A stretch of 64,000 bases of DNA from Saccharomycopsis malanga (Eukaryota > Ascomycota > Saccharomycetes > Ascoideales > Saccharomycopsidaceae). Each line of letters begins with the position of its first letter. The first letter of the stretch is position 1. Shown here piece after piece: positions 49,726 through 59,682 of this stretch. A model generated the notes under the pieces. The model was not told the DNA's origin. It did no database searches and saw only the letters and a program-made list of their open reading frames with translations. The stretch is from positions 1,054,001 to 1,118,000 of the forward strand of contig CP025322.1 of the NCBI GenBank assembly GCA_004014935.1. Direction: 5' to 3'. A program made the translations under genes and the position numbers.

Positions 49726-52209
49726 TCATTTCAAAATGTTCAATTCATTCTTTGGCTTGAGAGACAAACCAAAAGGTTTATTATAAAGTCGAGTTTTATT
49801 AGACTTTGAAGGAGACGTAGTGTAAAACACATTTTCTGCACGAAGCAAGGCGCCATTCGGTTTTTTCAATGTTGAGTTGCCTTTGCTCCCATTTGGGCTG
49901 ACAAAAAACGTTTCGTCTTGAAAAACTGAAACTTTTTTCTTTTTGATCCCAAGCGAATTACTAGTAGAATGACTGTTTTCCGGTTCAGTTTCCTTAGGTA
50001 CATTTTGCTGCAACCATGATTGGATGCTTTTCACTTCTCCTGCTAACTGAGTTTCAAAAGATTGCAAGGCTGTGCAGATTGAAGCAATATCTACATTTGA
50101 ATCATAACAGCCCACCAAATTATTCAAGCTATTCTGCAAAAAAGTGTCATCTTCAAAGGTATCAAGAGTAAAACTATTAGTTCCATATTTGGTCTGTTTA
50201 AATAGCTGGCTTAAATCGTCGGAAAATTCCTCATCAGCTATAGCTACACTGCGCAAATCTATACGCAATGGACTATTGTACTCTATCTCAGAAGGTACTG
50301 GGCTTTCAAGCAGAGATGCCAGATCAGGAGTTCCCAAGGGACTTGATGCTTCGTAGCTTATCAGCGACAAATCAGACGCAGTACTAATCAACCGGTCATT
50401 AATGAAAATGTCTTTCAGTTGAAAGTCATTAGTAAAACAGTCGGTAGCCTTAAAATCCCCGTTACCAGACGGCGACACCTTGGAATCTATAGAGTTTTCT
50501 TTATAATTTAATACGGCAACAAGCTCTTCGTAGAGTTCTAACTGCCCCTTCAAGGACCGTAATTGTTCTTTCTTTAGTTCAAGCTCGTTTCTTACATTGA
50601 TATTCTCATCCATTATGGTCTTCAAGATGCGTTTAAATCGATAATTTTTCTCGCGGACCTCGTGGAGAAGAACAAAGTTTTTGTCTTCGACCGAAACAAG
50701 ATGGACAAGTTTTTGAGAAAACTGTTTTTGCTGCAAGTATTTGGGGATCAACTCTTTCAATAATTGGCACATCATGTAGAGCTTCTGTTCGAAATGATTA
50801 ATGAATTCTTCTGATTTGGTAAAGTAATCTTTGTGCTGTTTGATTTCTTCTTTGAACATGTTGATTTGTTTTTCTTTGACTTTGAGAGAAAGTTTTATTT
50901 CTGAAAGTTTCAACAAGTACGTTTGGTTCATTTGAGAAACTCTGTTGAGTTCTATATTAAGCTTACTAGTATTGTCATTGATTGTATCAGTAGGTGTTTG
51001 GCGTACTTTTGCAAGTTTGTCTTGCAATTCTACATTAACCCTTGTCAACTCTTTAATTTTGAACTCTGACTTAACAAGATCTTTCTTAGCGTTTTCTAGT
51101 AACATTAGTTTGTTTTGGAACAAGTTATTCTCCAGTCTTAGGCTTTGATTGGACACATGAAGTATTTGTTTGTCGATTTTCACTTGTGAAAGCTGTTCAT
51201 TCAAATTTTCATTGGTTTTTGAAACCTCTTGTAATTTCTCCTCCATTAAATAAAGATTATCGTTTAAACTTTTGATTTGTTCGTCGTTATCTGCTCGTTC
51301 TGTCCTTATACGTTGATTGTCATCAGTGAGTCGTTTTATTTTGAATTCTAACTTGGAAACTTCTTCTTTATTTGAGTCATTTGACGACTGAAGTTCTGTC
51401 ATTTGTCCAATAAGTTGTATAAAATCGTTCATTTTGTCCTCTAACTCTCTAGAAAGGCTCTCTTTAGATGCGGTCAAGTTTTGTATTATTTGGTTCTTGT
51501 GTTCTAGTTCTTCTTCTTTTATCTTGAAATAATTCTTACAAGCTGCACTGTTATCTTTGAGCTGCAACTGTTTCTGTAAAACATGCACCTTATCATACAA
51601 AGTGTTCATGTTTTTCAAATAATGAGTGTTGGTTTCTCTAGTAGTGGCTATATCTTTTTTCAACTGTTTGTTTTGTTCGACTACATTTTCCATTTTCAAC
51701 TGAAGCTTCTTGTTGTCACTTACGCTATTGAAAGACTTTACTTTCAACATGTTGAGCTTATTTTTACAAAAAGCCAATTCACTGCTCATTATTCTGCTTT
51801 CCTCAAGATGGCTTTCTTGTTTGTCACTTAGTATTTTGTTTTCTTCTCGAAGATGTGATATTATCTGTCTAAATTGATCGTTCTGGCCAGTAAGATCCTT
51901 AATCAACTTTTCGGTCCTATTTTTCTCAACTTGACCATCTTTATCATCGCATTTCTTGGTTTCCTTATCTTCTTTTATATTCCTCTTTTCTCTCCTCGTC
52001 CCTTCTTCTCTTCTAAATACGATATGGTAACATTTTACTGCAAAGAAAAACTCCACTAAACACTCTAAACCAGTTATCACCAACTCCACCAAACTATACG
52101 ACCTCTGAAACCGAATTGATCGCAATATCACTACTAAACTAACTAATATACCTAAAGGTATTCGTAATATGCTCTGCATGTGGCTGGGCTCTTTCTGCTG
52201 GGAACCCAT
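49726..52209 (-). CDS. Coiled-coil protein with N-terminal membrane segments
   Basis: This 827-aa protein starts at ATG 52209. Residues ~12-65 are hydrophobic (ILRIPLGILVSLVVILRSIR, LVELVITGLECLVEFFFAVK), likely one or two membrane spans. Residues ~70-560 form almost continuous coiled coil (LEHKNQIIQNLTASKESLSR; KELTRVNVELQDKLAKVRQT). The last 250 residues are Ser/Asp-rich and probably unstructured. The layout resembles nuclear-envelope or spindle-pole tethers, but I see no diagnostic motif and make no functional call. Confidence 0.75.
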   Translation of the reverse strand: MGSQQKEPSHMQSILRIPLGILVSLVVILRSIRFQRSYSLVELVITGLECLVEFFFAVKCYHIVFRREEGTRREKRNIKEDKETKKCDDKDGQVEKNRTEKLIKDLTGQNDQFRQIISHLREENKILSDKQESHLEESRIMSSELAFCKNKLNMLKVKSFNSVSDNKKLQLKMENVVEQNKQLKKDIATTRETNTHYLKNMNTLYDKVHVLQKQLQLKDNSAACKNYFKIKEEELEHKNQIIQNLTASKESLSRELEDKMNDFIQLIGQMTELQSSNDSNKEEVSKLEFKIKRLTDDNQRIRTERADNDEQIKSLNDNLYLMEEKLQEVSKTNENLNEQLSQVKIDKQILHVSNQSLRLENNLFQNKLMLLENAKKDLVKSEFKIKELTRVNVELQDKLAKVRQTPTDTINDNTSKLNIELNRVSQMNQTYLLKLSEIKLSLKVKEKQINMFKEEIKQHKDYFTKSEEFINHFEQKLYMMCQLLKELIPKYLQQKQFSQKLVHLVSVEDKNFVLLHEVREKNYRFKRILKTIMDENINVRNELELKKEQLRSLKGQLELYEELVAVLNYKENSIDSKVSPSGNGDFKATDCFTNDFQLKDIFINDRLISTASDLSLISYEASSPLGTPDLASLLESPVPSEIEYNSPLRIDLRSVAIADEEFSDDLSQLFKQTKYGTNSFTLDTFEDDTFLQNSLNNLVGCYDSNVDIASICTALQSFETQLAGEVKSIQSWLQQNVPKETEPENSHSTSNSLGIKKKKVSVFQDETFFVSPNGSKGNSTLKKPNGALLRAENVFYTTSPSKSNKTRLYNKPFGLSLKPKNELNILK

Positions 52210-52918
52210 TTGTTAAATCTATGAACCACGCTGATTGCGTATCGGCATTTCCTTCCTGACAAAAAAAATCAAAATTTTATAACATAACACTTGCAAACCG
52301 CTATAATAACTTTGGTAAAAAATGAATATTTTAATGTTTTTTCCTAGTTGGGATACATTCAGGGACAACAACAACAAACAAACAGAAAACGTAAACAGAA
52401 AAAATAATTAGCCTGATGCACGGATGTATCTGAGGACAGGGCACAGAACTATTTTAATTTATTGCTGTATGAATACCAGGAACGAGCTATAGAACAAGAT
52501 GATAGGCTGTTATTAAACATACCCCCAGGGGAATTAAGGGATAACATATGAGAAACATAGAATATTGTACTTGGATTACATTATTTCTATTTCGATAAGA
52601 CTCATTCCTTATATGCTGTTATGAGCCCCAATGCATGCTAATGCGGGCCAGTGCAGTCCCAACATTTCAGCACAAGCTTTACTACGAAAAACATTTATGC
52701 TCTTTTATGACTTGTGAGAAATGCTATAATTCCGCTAAAAAAGGCATCAGCTATTAATTGACAAAAAGAGTCAAGATGTACCGATTACGTTTCTTAAAGT
52801 TAGGCATGTACCATGGTGTAAGGGTGTATGTGGGCTTATGCATAGAGGTCACCCAACATGCATCATGGAGATGCAGACACCATACTAGAAAGAATTTTCA
52901 GCTATATAACAAGCTTTT

Positions 52919-53057
52919 ATAATATCATATAAAAGCCCAGTAAATATCAATTTCATATAAAACCGCAATTTAAGCCCTAGTGGGGAAAACCCAATCATAT
53001 CCGGTCTTTTTCTCTTCTCCTAGAGCACTGACCACTTAGTCATCTGGCCCAGTGGTT
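52919..53057 (-). mobile_element. SINE-like element copy B with target-site duplication
   Basis: On the minus strand: ACCACTGGGCCAGATGACTA, AGTGGTCAGTGCTCTAGGAG, AAGAGAAAAAGACCGGATAT, …, GATATTTACTGGGC, then an AT-rich tail. The A-box-like TGACTAAGTGG is present, while the B-box part found in copy A is absent. Flanks TATAACAAGCTTTT (52905-52918) and TATAAAGAGCTTTT (53058-53071) agree at 12 of 14 positions. Confidence 0.65.
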
Positions 53058-54424
53058 TATAAAGAGCTTTTTATTTATTTCATCACCTACACTAAGGTAA
53101 ACTTGACGTTTTGATATTGAATCTATCCATGCTTTGTTAATTCTTGGAATTTTTTCAAGTAAAAACACTAGTTTCCGCATAGTCCATAATATAGAATGAC
53201 AATAGTAGAGACGATTATAAAACAGTATGTTACTTTTTTTAACATTAAAAGCTCAAGTTATTTAATTTTTAGCATGAGTTTTTGAGCACTAGTAAAATAT
53301 AAAAGCAAAAAAAACACTAAACCTGAACAAACTTTAGGTGCTGTCCAGCTAATTTCAAAAAACTATCGTAATTACATTCCGTAATTACATTTCAAACAGT
53401 CTTTTCTAAACTTTTCATGGCGTACAAAGGAATTAATATACCAATCCCATTTTGGAATTTCAAATAAGGCAAATCAATTCGTTTTTAGCCACAAATACAA
53501 TAGGTCAAATATCTCACTTTAGCTAAGCCTTTTCTAATAATTGTAAAGCAGACAAGACATCACCAAATCGCCACCATTTAAAATTCCATGCTTAAGATAC
53601 ATTACACTTTTTTACGAATTACAAGTTTCCAAAAACATCTGCTTAGTGTCGGTTAATCAAACAGTCTTGCGATTGCCATCACACTACATGACGAACGACT
53701 AAAGGAGGAATAACAAGCAAAGCGGTTAAACTCATCGTCGTATTCGGTTGGCCCACTTTCCTTTAGGCACTTTCTGTTGGTGCGGAATTAGAATAGAAGA
53801 ATATTTTCTACATCTCAATATTGTCATGGCTATGCACGTGACATGCAATGTAGGTGCATGCAAAGAATGCAGCAAGCTGTTTCGGGGTTGATGCGCGGTG
53901 AGGTCTTGCCATGGGTTTCCGGGTGGAATTACCGGGGGCCTACAATAATAAACCGGGGGCAGAAACAGAAGAAAAAAAAAGCACTAACAGGCACCATGTA
54001 TGATATGCATGGACTTGCATTAATATGCGTATTGGAAAAAGTTTAAAATAAAAAAAACAAGTTGGCTTGCAAAAGTAAAAAAAAAGTAGCAACATGTTTA
54101 ATTATTAAATACGGTAAAGGCCGGAAGGAGGCGGAGATAGTATAAAGAAAGGTAAATTAACAATATAACCCAGTAACGTTTAAATGGGCTTACCAGTGAC
54201 AAAGTATTATTTACAATCAGTACATTCTATTGGTCAGTCATGGAGGAGTAAAACTGGAAGGCCATTTAAATGTATTCATTTCTCACTAAAGTATGGGATG
54301 AATTGAGTAGCATTAAGGACAAGGAAGAAACAAAAGGTTCAATTGTGGGTGGTTCCGTAAACTTTTAATGTAATTATGGTTTGTGTTTTGTTATGAGGGA
54401 TAGACATACTCATGCTAATTCTTG

Positions 54425-55031
54425 TAATCCTTAAGGATTAACTCCTTGTCATGGTAAGCCCACTTTGTATGGCAGGTTAGGAACGACAATCCTTTTAAAG
54501 TGAAAACTTTGATTCTCTATAGAGAATCATTTATTATAGAATATAAAGAAAGGACAAACAAAATGAGGATTTGCTGATCCCATTTCAGTAGAAAATTTTT
54601 ACTTAAAATTTATTTATGATGATTATTTTGTATAGTTCCACCCGGTGATACCGAACAAACTTCTTATTAGACAATTTGAGATTAAGTGAAGTTTTTTACT
54701 TTCTATTATGGTAGTTTTTGCTGTAAATGCTTTTTTAGTATTCAGAAGCTAAAACAATAGAAACCGGAAATATAGCTTGACCAACGGCAATAAAGTGGCA
54801 AAGTATTACATAACCCATGTCTATACGACGGCAGGCCTTTTATATTTTTGTGTTCTATTGTAAGGATTGTCTCACATTGATCAAGCTATGGCTTGAATAG
54901 TTTGATTATGGGACATGTCGTAGCCCAATGTAAAACATTACTATTAATGCCAAACATTTGTTCATTACAAGTGGTAAACACTAGCAACCTAGTGTAATAT
55001 GAAAAAGACTTTGTTTCCAATTGGAAACAAA
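54425..55031. repeat. Cluster of perfect palindromes
   Basis: TAATCCTTAAGGATTA at 54425-54440 (16 bp), TGATTCTCTATAGAGAATCA at 54510-54529 (20 bp), a 22-bp palindrome centred on CCAATTGG at 55010-55031, and the stem-loop ACACTAG-CAAC-CTAGTGT at 54978-54995. All are exact. Confidence 0.85.
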
Positions 55032-55494
55032 AAACCAAGAGCAATACAAAAATAAAGAGGATTTACAAAGTCTAAAAAGAGGTTGTTGATCTAAAAAAAC
55101 CCAAATGATTTTTACGAAACAATAATTGTTAGCTAACGTTTAACATTGGGACCTTCCTTCAAACCCGTGCTTAATGAATGTGAGTGACCGTTATGGGTAA
55201 ATAATCAAATGGTTTATTTACTTTGAAATAGGAAATTTTTACAGTCTTGTGGTGCATTATGGAGCAATCAAAAAGAAAGGAAATATACCTTATAAAGACT
55301 CAACTATGAAATCTTTTCATCTCTATTGATTTTAGTTTATTTCATCTCACTGAACAATATAGAAATGATTAAATACGGTAGTTATGAGCTCATAACCACT
55401 GCCTTATGTATATAGTTGTATGAAGAATCATTTATGAGTATTACGACATGCGCACGCGCAAAATAAAATGACAGTACATACATGCATGCGTTCA

Positions 55495-55561
55495 TGTATA
55501 TATATATATATATATATTCATTAACTTGCCACACGCACACACGCGTGTGCATATACGCGTC
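55495..55561. repeat. (TA)n and CA/CG alternating tract
   Basis: About ten TA units near 55497-55517, followed by CACACGCACACACGCGTGTG (about 55531-55550) and CATATACGCG. Alternating purine-pyrimidine DNA of this kind can unwind or adopt Z form; here it lies about 200 bases before MRM2. Confidence 0.6.
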
Positions 55562-55746
55562 TCCGCAATTCAAATATTTACCCGGATATGCAAATCTAAT
55601 GAAAAATCTTGATGATAATAATCATTAGATAATCTTTGTCTTTGATCTGTAACAGTTGCTATAGTTTGCCCATATAGCAAAAAAGAAATCTTATTGATTG
55701 TCACCTCCACCAGATTTAGGATCTATTACTGTAATCTGCGCGTACA

Positions 55747-56754
55747 ATGCTTCAAAATCAAAATAATTTAGCAATAGGAACATTATGGCGATGGTTTAAA
55801 CCTGCATTACTTTATACCTATAATACAAAAGCATTTCTTTGCTTGCATGACCAGAGGCGGTCCCATCATGATAATGCACCTAAAAAGAAGTCTGCATCAT
55901 CAAGTCGTTGGCTTGCGCGGGACAGGAATGACTTCTATTCCCGCAAGGCGCGTGTGCTGAATATGAAGTCGCGTGCAGGATTCAAATTGCAGGAAATCAA
56001 TAAAAAGTTCCAGGTTATTAAAAATACAAAACCACAAAATATTGTTGATTTGGGATTTGCGCCTGGCGCTTGGAGCCAGGTGGCAGTCAGTATGGCTCAT
56101 CCGGATTCCAAAATCTTAGGAGTGGACATCTTGCCTTGTAAACCGCCCAAGGGGGCGTCATCCATGCAAGCCAACATCTTGTCCAAAAGAACGCATCAAC
56201 TAATTTACGAGCATTTCACCTGCAACCATGAATTTGTAAATAGTTTGAAGCAGCGACATGGTAGCAACGAGACGCGCGTCACTGCACCTACATGCAATGA
56301 TCATGATCAGGCGTCAAAGCACATACTTGATGTAGTGCTAAGCGATATGTATGAGCCTTTACCACAAGTTACTGGTTTTTGGAGCAACACCACTAATAGT
56401 GCATACAATAGGATGGCCAATACCACTGGTCTAAAAGCAAAAGATCATATGATGAGCATGGTAAGTGTTTTTTATTTTTTTTTTTAGGACATTTAGCTAT
56501 CAACTAACCACTTTGTTTAGGATTTATGTGACGCGGGTTTGATTTTAAGTCTTGAGCTTTTGAAGCCCGGGGGTGTTTATATATGCAAGTATTTTGCAGG
56601 AAAGGAGGATGTTGTCTTGGAATTTAGGTTACGTCGGTCGTTTGATCATGTGACTCGTTTCCGACCGGAAGCACTGCGCTCCGAGAGTTCCGAGGGCTAT
56701 TTTATATGTAGTGGTCGGAAAGTAACAGCCTCAGTGGCAAATGTATTTATATGA
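55747..56754 (+). CDS. MRM2: Mitochondrial 21S rRNA 2'-O-methyltransferase
   Basis: The gene has two exons: 55747-56460 and 56521-56754, separated by a 60-bp intron (donor GTAAGT, branch AACTAAC, acceptor TTTAG). The join is in phase 0 (…HMMSM|DLCDAGLIL…), giving 315 aa. It is an RrmJ/FtsJ fold with the K-D-K-E tetrad: Lys in KSRAGFKLQEINKKF, SAM loop VDLGFAPGAWSQVAV, Asp in DVVLSDMYEP, Lys in PGGVYICKYFAG, and Glu in RSESSEGYFICSG. An N-terminal basic extension fits mitochondrial import. The enzyme methylates U2791 of mitochondrial 21S rRNA in S. cerevisiae. An in-frame stop just inside the intron makes unspliced reading lose the last motifs. Confidence 0.93.
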
Positions 56755-57487
56755 GTATATACATGCATGAGTATACATTAAATATGTAATATTCATGCAA
56801 CATGTTATAGTGCATTGTATGTAGCCTTGCAGGGTGGGTTTTTTTTTCTTTTTTTTTTTTTTTTTTTATGCTGGCAATAAAAATTGCCCCATGCATGCAA
56901 CGCGCATACAACGTGCAGCTTGCTTACAGTTGGGTCTTCCAACTTGTTCAAATACTTGGCTAAAATGCTAATAGGAAAGTTTTTCTGATGTTTTACTTTT
57001 TTTTTTTATCGTTTGCACTATAATAATATAGTAATATTATTACAATTAATGATTACTATTATGATGTACGTTCTTTGCTAATTGTTTTTGCACATTTCAT
57101 CCCACCAGTTAGATTGATTGGTCTCGATTGACATTGTACCTTGTTTAAATTTTATTTTTTTTTTTATTCCATTCCATTCGCTTCGCTATTTCATTTTATT
57201 TTTATTTTCTTTTCGTTCCTTTACTGCACCACCCGCACATAGAATGTGCTCAGTACACTCACGCACTAATGCCAATGTTGTAATGTAAGTAAGTAATCCT
57301 TAGCCCATCAACCATAGCCAGTCCAGACTTGTTTAAGATTCACTTTGTAAGCTTACGTTAGACCCACGTAACACATCACAATACTTTATTCTTAAATAGT
57401 ATTTTTATATAATGTATGCCAATTCCTTATTTGGAACAAATATATTTGCACCCATCCAGTTAGTAATTTGTTTCCATTACTTGTACC
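56755..57487. other. Intergenic: long poly-T tract and cyclin promoter
   Basis: A near-pure T tract at 56840-56868 and further T runs (56998-57008, 57148-57165) may exclude nucleosomes upstream of the cyclin gene. No gene is present. Confidence 0.5.
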
Positions 57488-58984
57488 ATGATGACAGTCT
57501 CCCTAGAGTCTGAAATATCCAAGCTTGTGAACAAGTACAATTTTCAGCATCAACTTAGCAATCATTACATTTCTTTATTCTGTCTTCATTATTATGTTTC
57601 GAAGAATTATCTTCAGCATAAGCCTGAGGCTTCACAACTTGTGAGAGATTTCAAGGTGATCAAGAGATTCTCTTCGAAAATCAACAGCATTTTATATCAA
57701 ACAAATTTATCCAATGTGGTGATTGTTAATGCTCTTAGGTTTTATACGATTGTTATTGATCATCATCATAAGCATATAAATGATCAAGATCATTCTTCAA
57801 CTTGTGTCAAATTTTTCTACAAAAACATGCAGGATAATATTCTTATAATATTTATTGTATGTTTGATGATATCGAATAAAACTTATGACGATTCTTCTTT
57901 TACTTCCAAAACCTGGTCAAATTTGTCCAAATTTCCATTAAAAAAGCTCAACTTTTTGGAAATACAAATCCTTGGCTCAAACATTTTGAAATTTGATGTT
58001 TTCCACTCAAGTTTCCATCTTGATGAGTTTTATAATTGGTCTCTTTATTGTGTTGATCAAATTGAAATCCTTAAAAAATTATTGATCACTGCTTCTGGCT
58101 CTTCCATGTCCATTTCCTCTTCTTGTACATCAATATTGCCTGGTCGTGCCAGAACAAGACTTGGTCGTGCCAAATTCAACTCTAGAAAAATGTCTATCAA
58201 TAGTCTTGTTTCTAAAGAATCAAACCCATCTTACACAACCCCATTACTTTCAAATAATCTTCATAATTCCACCGTTGCTGCTGCTGCTGCTGCTGCTGCT
58301 GCTAATTCCTCCAACAACCATTCCTTCTATTCCATCACCCCAACAAGTAGTCACAGTGCTAATCGTCTTTCCCTTCATGGCATTGCTGCCAATCCAAACT
58401 CCACATTCGCCAATGTGGATCCAGTAACTAATTCTCCTAGCTATTTCAAGTCAAACACTAAACAGTATGGTTCCAACAATAGTGCAAACATCCCTTTGAT
58501 TCAATTATACACTCCTCCTTTGAACGATACTAACTACTTGAACGTCAATTATCCTTGCCCTAAAAAGTATTCTAACCCTGTTCTTCCTAATAATATCATG
58601 AATTATTCTTCAGCAAATGGCAATACTAATAATAACGGTTTAGGCGATCTTCTTCTGCAGCCTCACCAGCAACAGCCTATTCAATATCCTCACCATCACA
58701 ATTTGAACTTTGATCATGCTTATCCTACTCCAGAGTTTAATTTTCAAAATTGCACACAACCACAATCTACAATGTTCAATAACGTGAATCCTCTCATTGG
58801 AAACAACACTAGAGATGCTTCTTATCCAACTTTCAATTCAACTAGAATCGAAGCACCTTTACAATCCCTGCAATTAGCTTCTTATCCATACCAAAATGCT
58901 AATACCAATCCTCTTCCTTCACTTGCTCAATCTTCCACTTATCCCCAGATCCATCAATTGCAACGTGCCTACAATGCGTTGTGA
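57488..58984 (+). CDS. Pho80/Pcl-type cyclin (Clg1-like)
   Basis: The protein has 498 aa from ATG 57488. A cyclin box occupies about residues 20-200: YLQHKPEASQLVRDFKVIKR, NALRFYTIVIDHHHKHINDQ, then SKTWSNLSKFPLKKLNFLEI near 165-185, the segment that marks cyclins pairing with the Pho85 kinase. The C-terminal ~280 residues are Asn/Ser/Gln/His-rich, with a pure alanine run from (GCT)10 at about 58274-58303. This architecture, a Pcl box followed by a long low-complexity tail, is closest to Clg1. The partner kinase and role are inferred from the family. Confidence 0.75.
   Translation: MMTVSLESEISKLVNKYNFQHQLSNHYISLFCLHYYVSKNYLQHKPEASQLVRDFKVIKRFSSKINSILYQTNLSNVVIVNALRFYTIVIDHHHKHINDQDHSSTCVKFFYKNMQDNILIIFIVCLMISNKTYDDSSFTSKTWSNLSKFPLKKLNFLEIQILGSNILKFDVFHSSFHLDEFYNWSLYCVDQIEILKKLLITASGSSMSISSSCTSILPGRARTRLGRAKFNSRKMSINSLVSKESNPSYTTPLLSNNLHNSTVAAAAAAAAANSSNNHSFYSITPTSSHSANRLSLHGIAANPNSTFANVDPVTNSPSYFKSNTKQYGSNNSANIPLIQLYTPPLNDTNYLNVNYPCPKKYSNPVLPNNIMNYSSANGNTNNNGLGDLLLQPHQQQPIQYPHHHNLNFDHAYPTPEFNFQNCTQPQSTMFNNVNPLIGNNTRDASYPTFNSTRIEAPLQSLQLASYPYQNANTNPLPSLAQSSTYPQIHQLQRAYNAL
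58270..58303 (+). repeat. Coding (GCT)n microsatellite
   Basis: About ten GCT units encode polyalanine in the cyclin tail. Such tracts commonly vary in length between strains. Confidence 0.85.
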
Positions 58985-59682
58985 ATGTATCTTTGTTTTA
59001 TTTATTACTTGCGTTTACTATTTAGCATTTCCCTTAATTATTTGTGATGTGAATCACATCAGCATGACCTTACGAACTTTTATTTTATCGCTACAACTGT
59101 TTCATTTCATTTTTCAACCGCATATGTTCATATGTATATGGTTTATTTCTCCTGTTTTGTTTTCCTCGCCTCTTATCATTTTGTATTATATAACATGCCT
59201 TCAAAATTGGCCATTTGAATAACAGTTTTACCTCTTCATTAGCACTTTTTTCTAGTAAGACCCACTACCCTATAATATCTATACACATTGATGCACCAAA
59301 GCAACCATCCACTATTGTTATCTGTTAGGAAAATAAGCCTTTAAGCGAGTCTAATATGCCATCGTATCGTACTACGAAACCAAATCGGCAACCAGTTGTC
59401 CGTTTGGCCAAGACAGGCCTGTTGGCACGGCACGTTTTCTTTCTTAGCAACCAAAGGTGGGTTTTATCGGTTGACATCAGAATGCTAGCCAAGTAGTATT
59501 CGTATCAAATATTTGTTCATTCAAGAAAATGCTGTTTCAACAGCAATAACATATACCCTTTGATACAGGTTTTCAATAGCACAAAATGTATAAGGCAACA
59601 TCTTATTTCTTTGAGAAAACCCCAATGTTATATAATATTATTGGCTTTTATAGCTGCTAAATGTAAATGCTATACAACATTA
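58985..59682. other. Convergent intergenic region
   Basis: 698 AT-rich bases between the 3' ends of the cyclin and light-intermediate-chain genes. Two similar segments, CCCAATGTTATATAATATTATTGGCTTTTA and the following TGCTATACAACATTATCAGCTTTTA type sequence, lie near 59622-59693, a possible imperfect duplication. No gene. Confidence 0.4.

Larger units (their letters stand above)
52210..55746. other. 3.5-kb gene-free interval with palindromes and a SINE-like repeat
   Basis: This is the longest gene-free stretch of the window, between two divergent genes. It contains SINE-like copy B (52919-53057), a GC-rich patch with two ACCGGGGGC boxes (about 53937-53966) and a duplicated CGTAATTACATT (53366-53392). 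It also holds the perfect palindromes at 54425-54440, 54510-54529 and 55010-55031, a stem-loop at 54978-54995, and alternating purine-pyrimidine runs at 55495-55560. The only plus-strand ORF (53843-54046) has no protein-like features. It could be a regulatory region, an ncRNA locus or, speculatively, a centromere. Confidence 0.5.

Noticed and set aside
53843-54046. 67-codon plus-strand frame in the long gene-free interval
   Set aside because: It begins at a non-ATG or low-quality start, has odd composition (KKKK run, Met/Cys-rich) and matches nothing; it follows the local GC-rich patch.
52210-55746. Centromere call
   Set aside because: Length and lack of genes fit, but palindromes alone do not define a CTG-clade centromere and no large flanking inverted repeats were seen. 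Left as a hypothesis in the findings.
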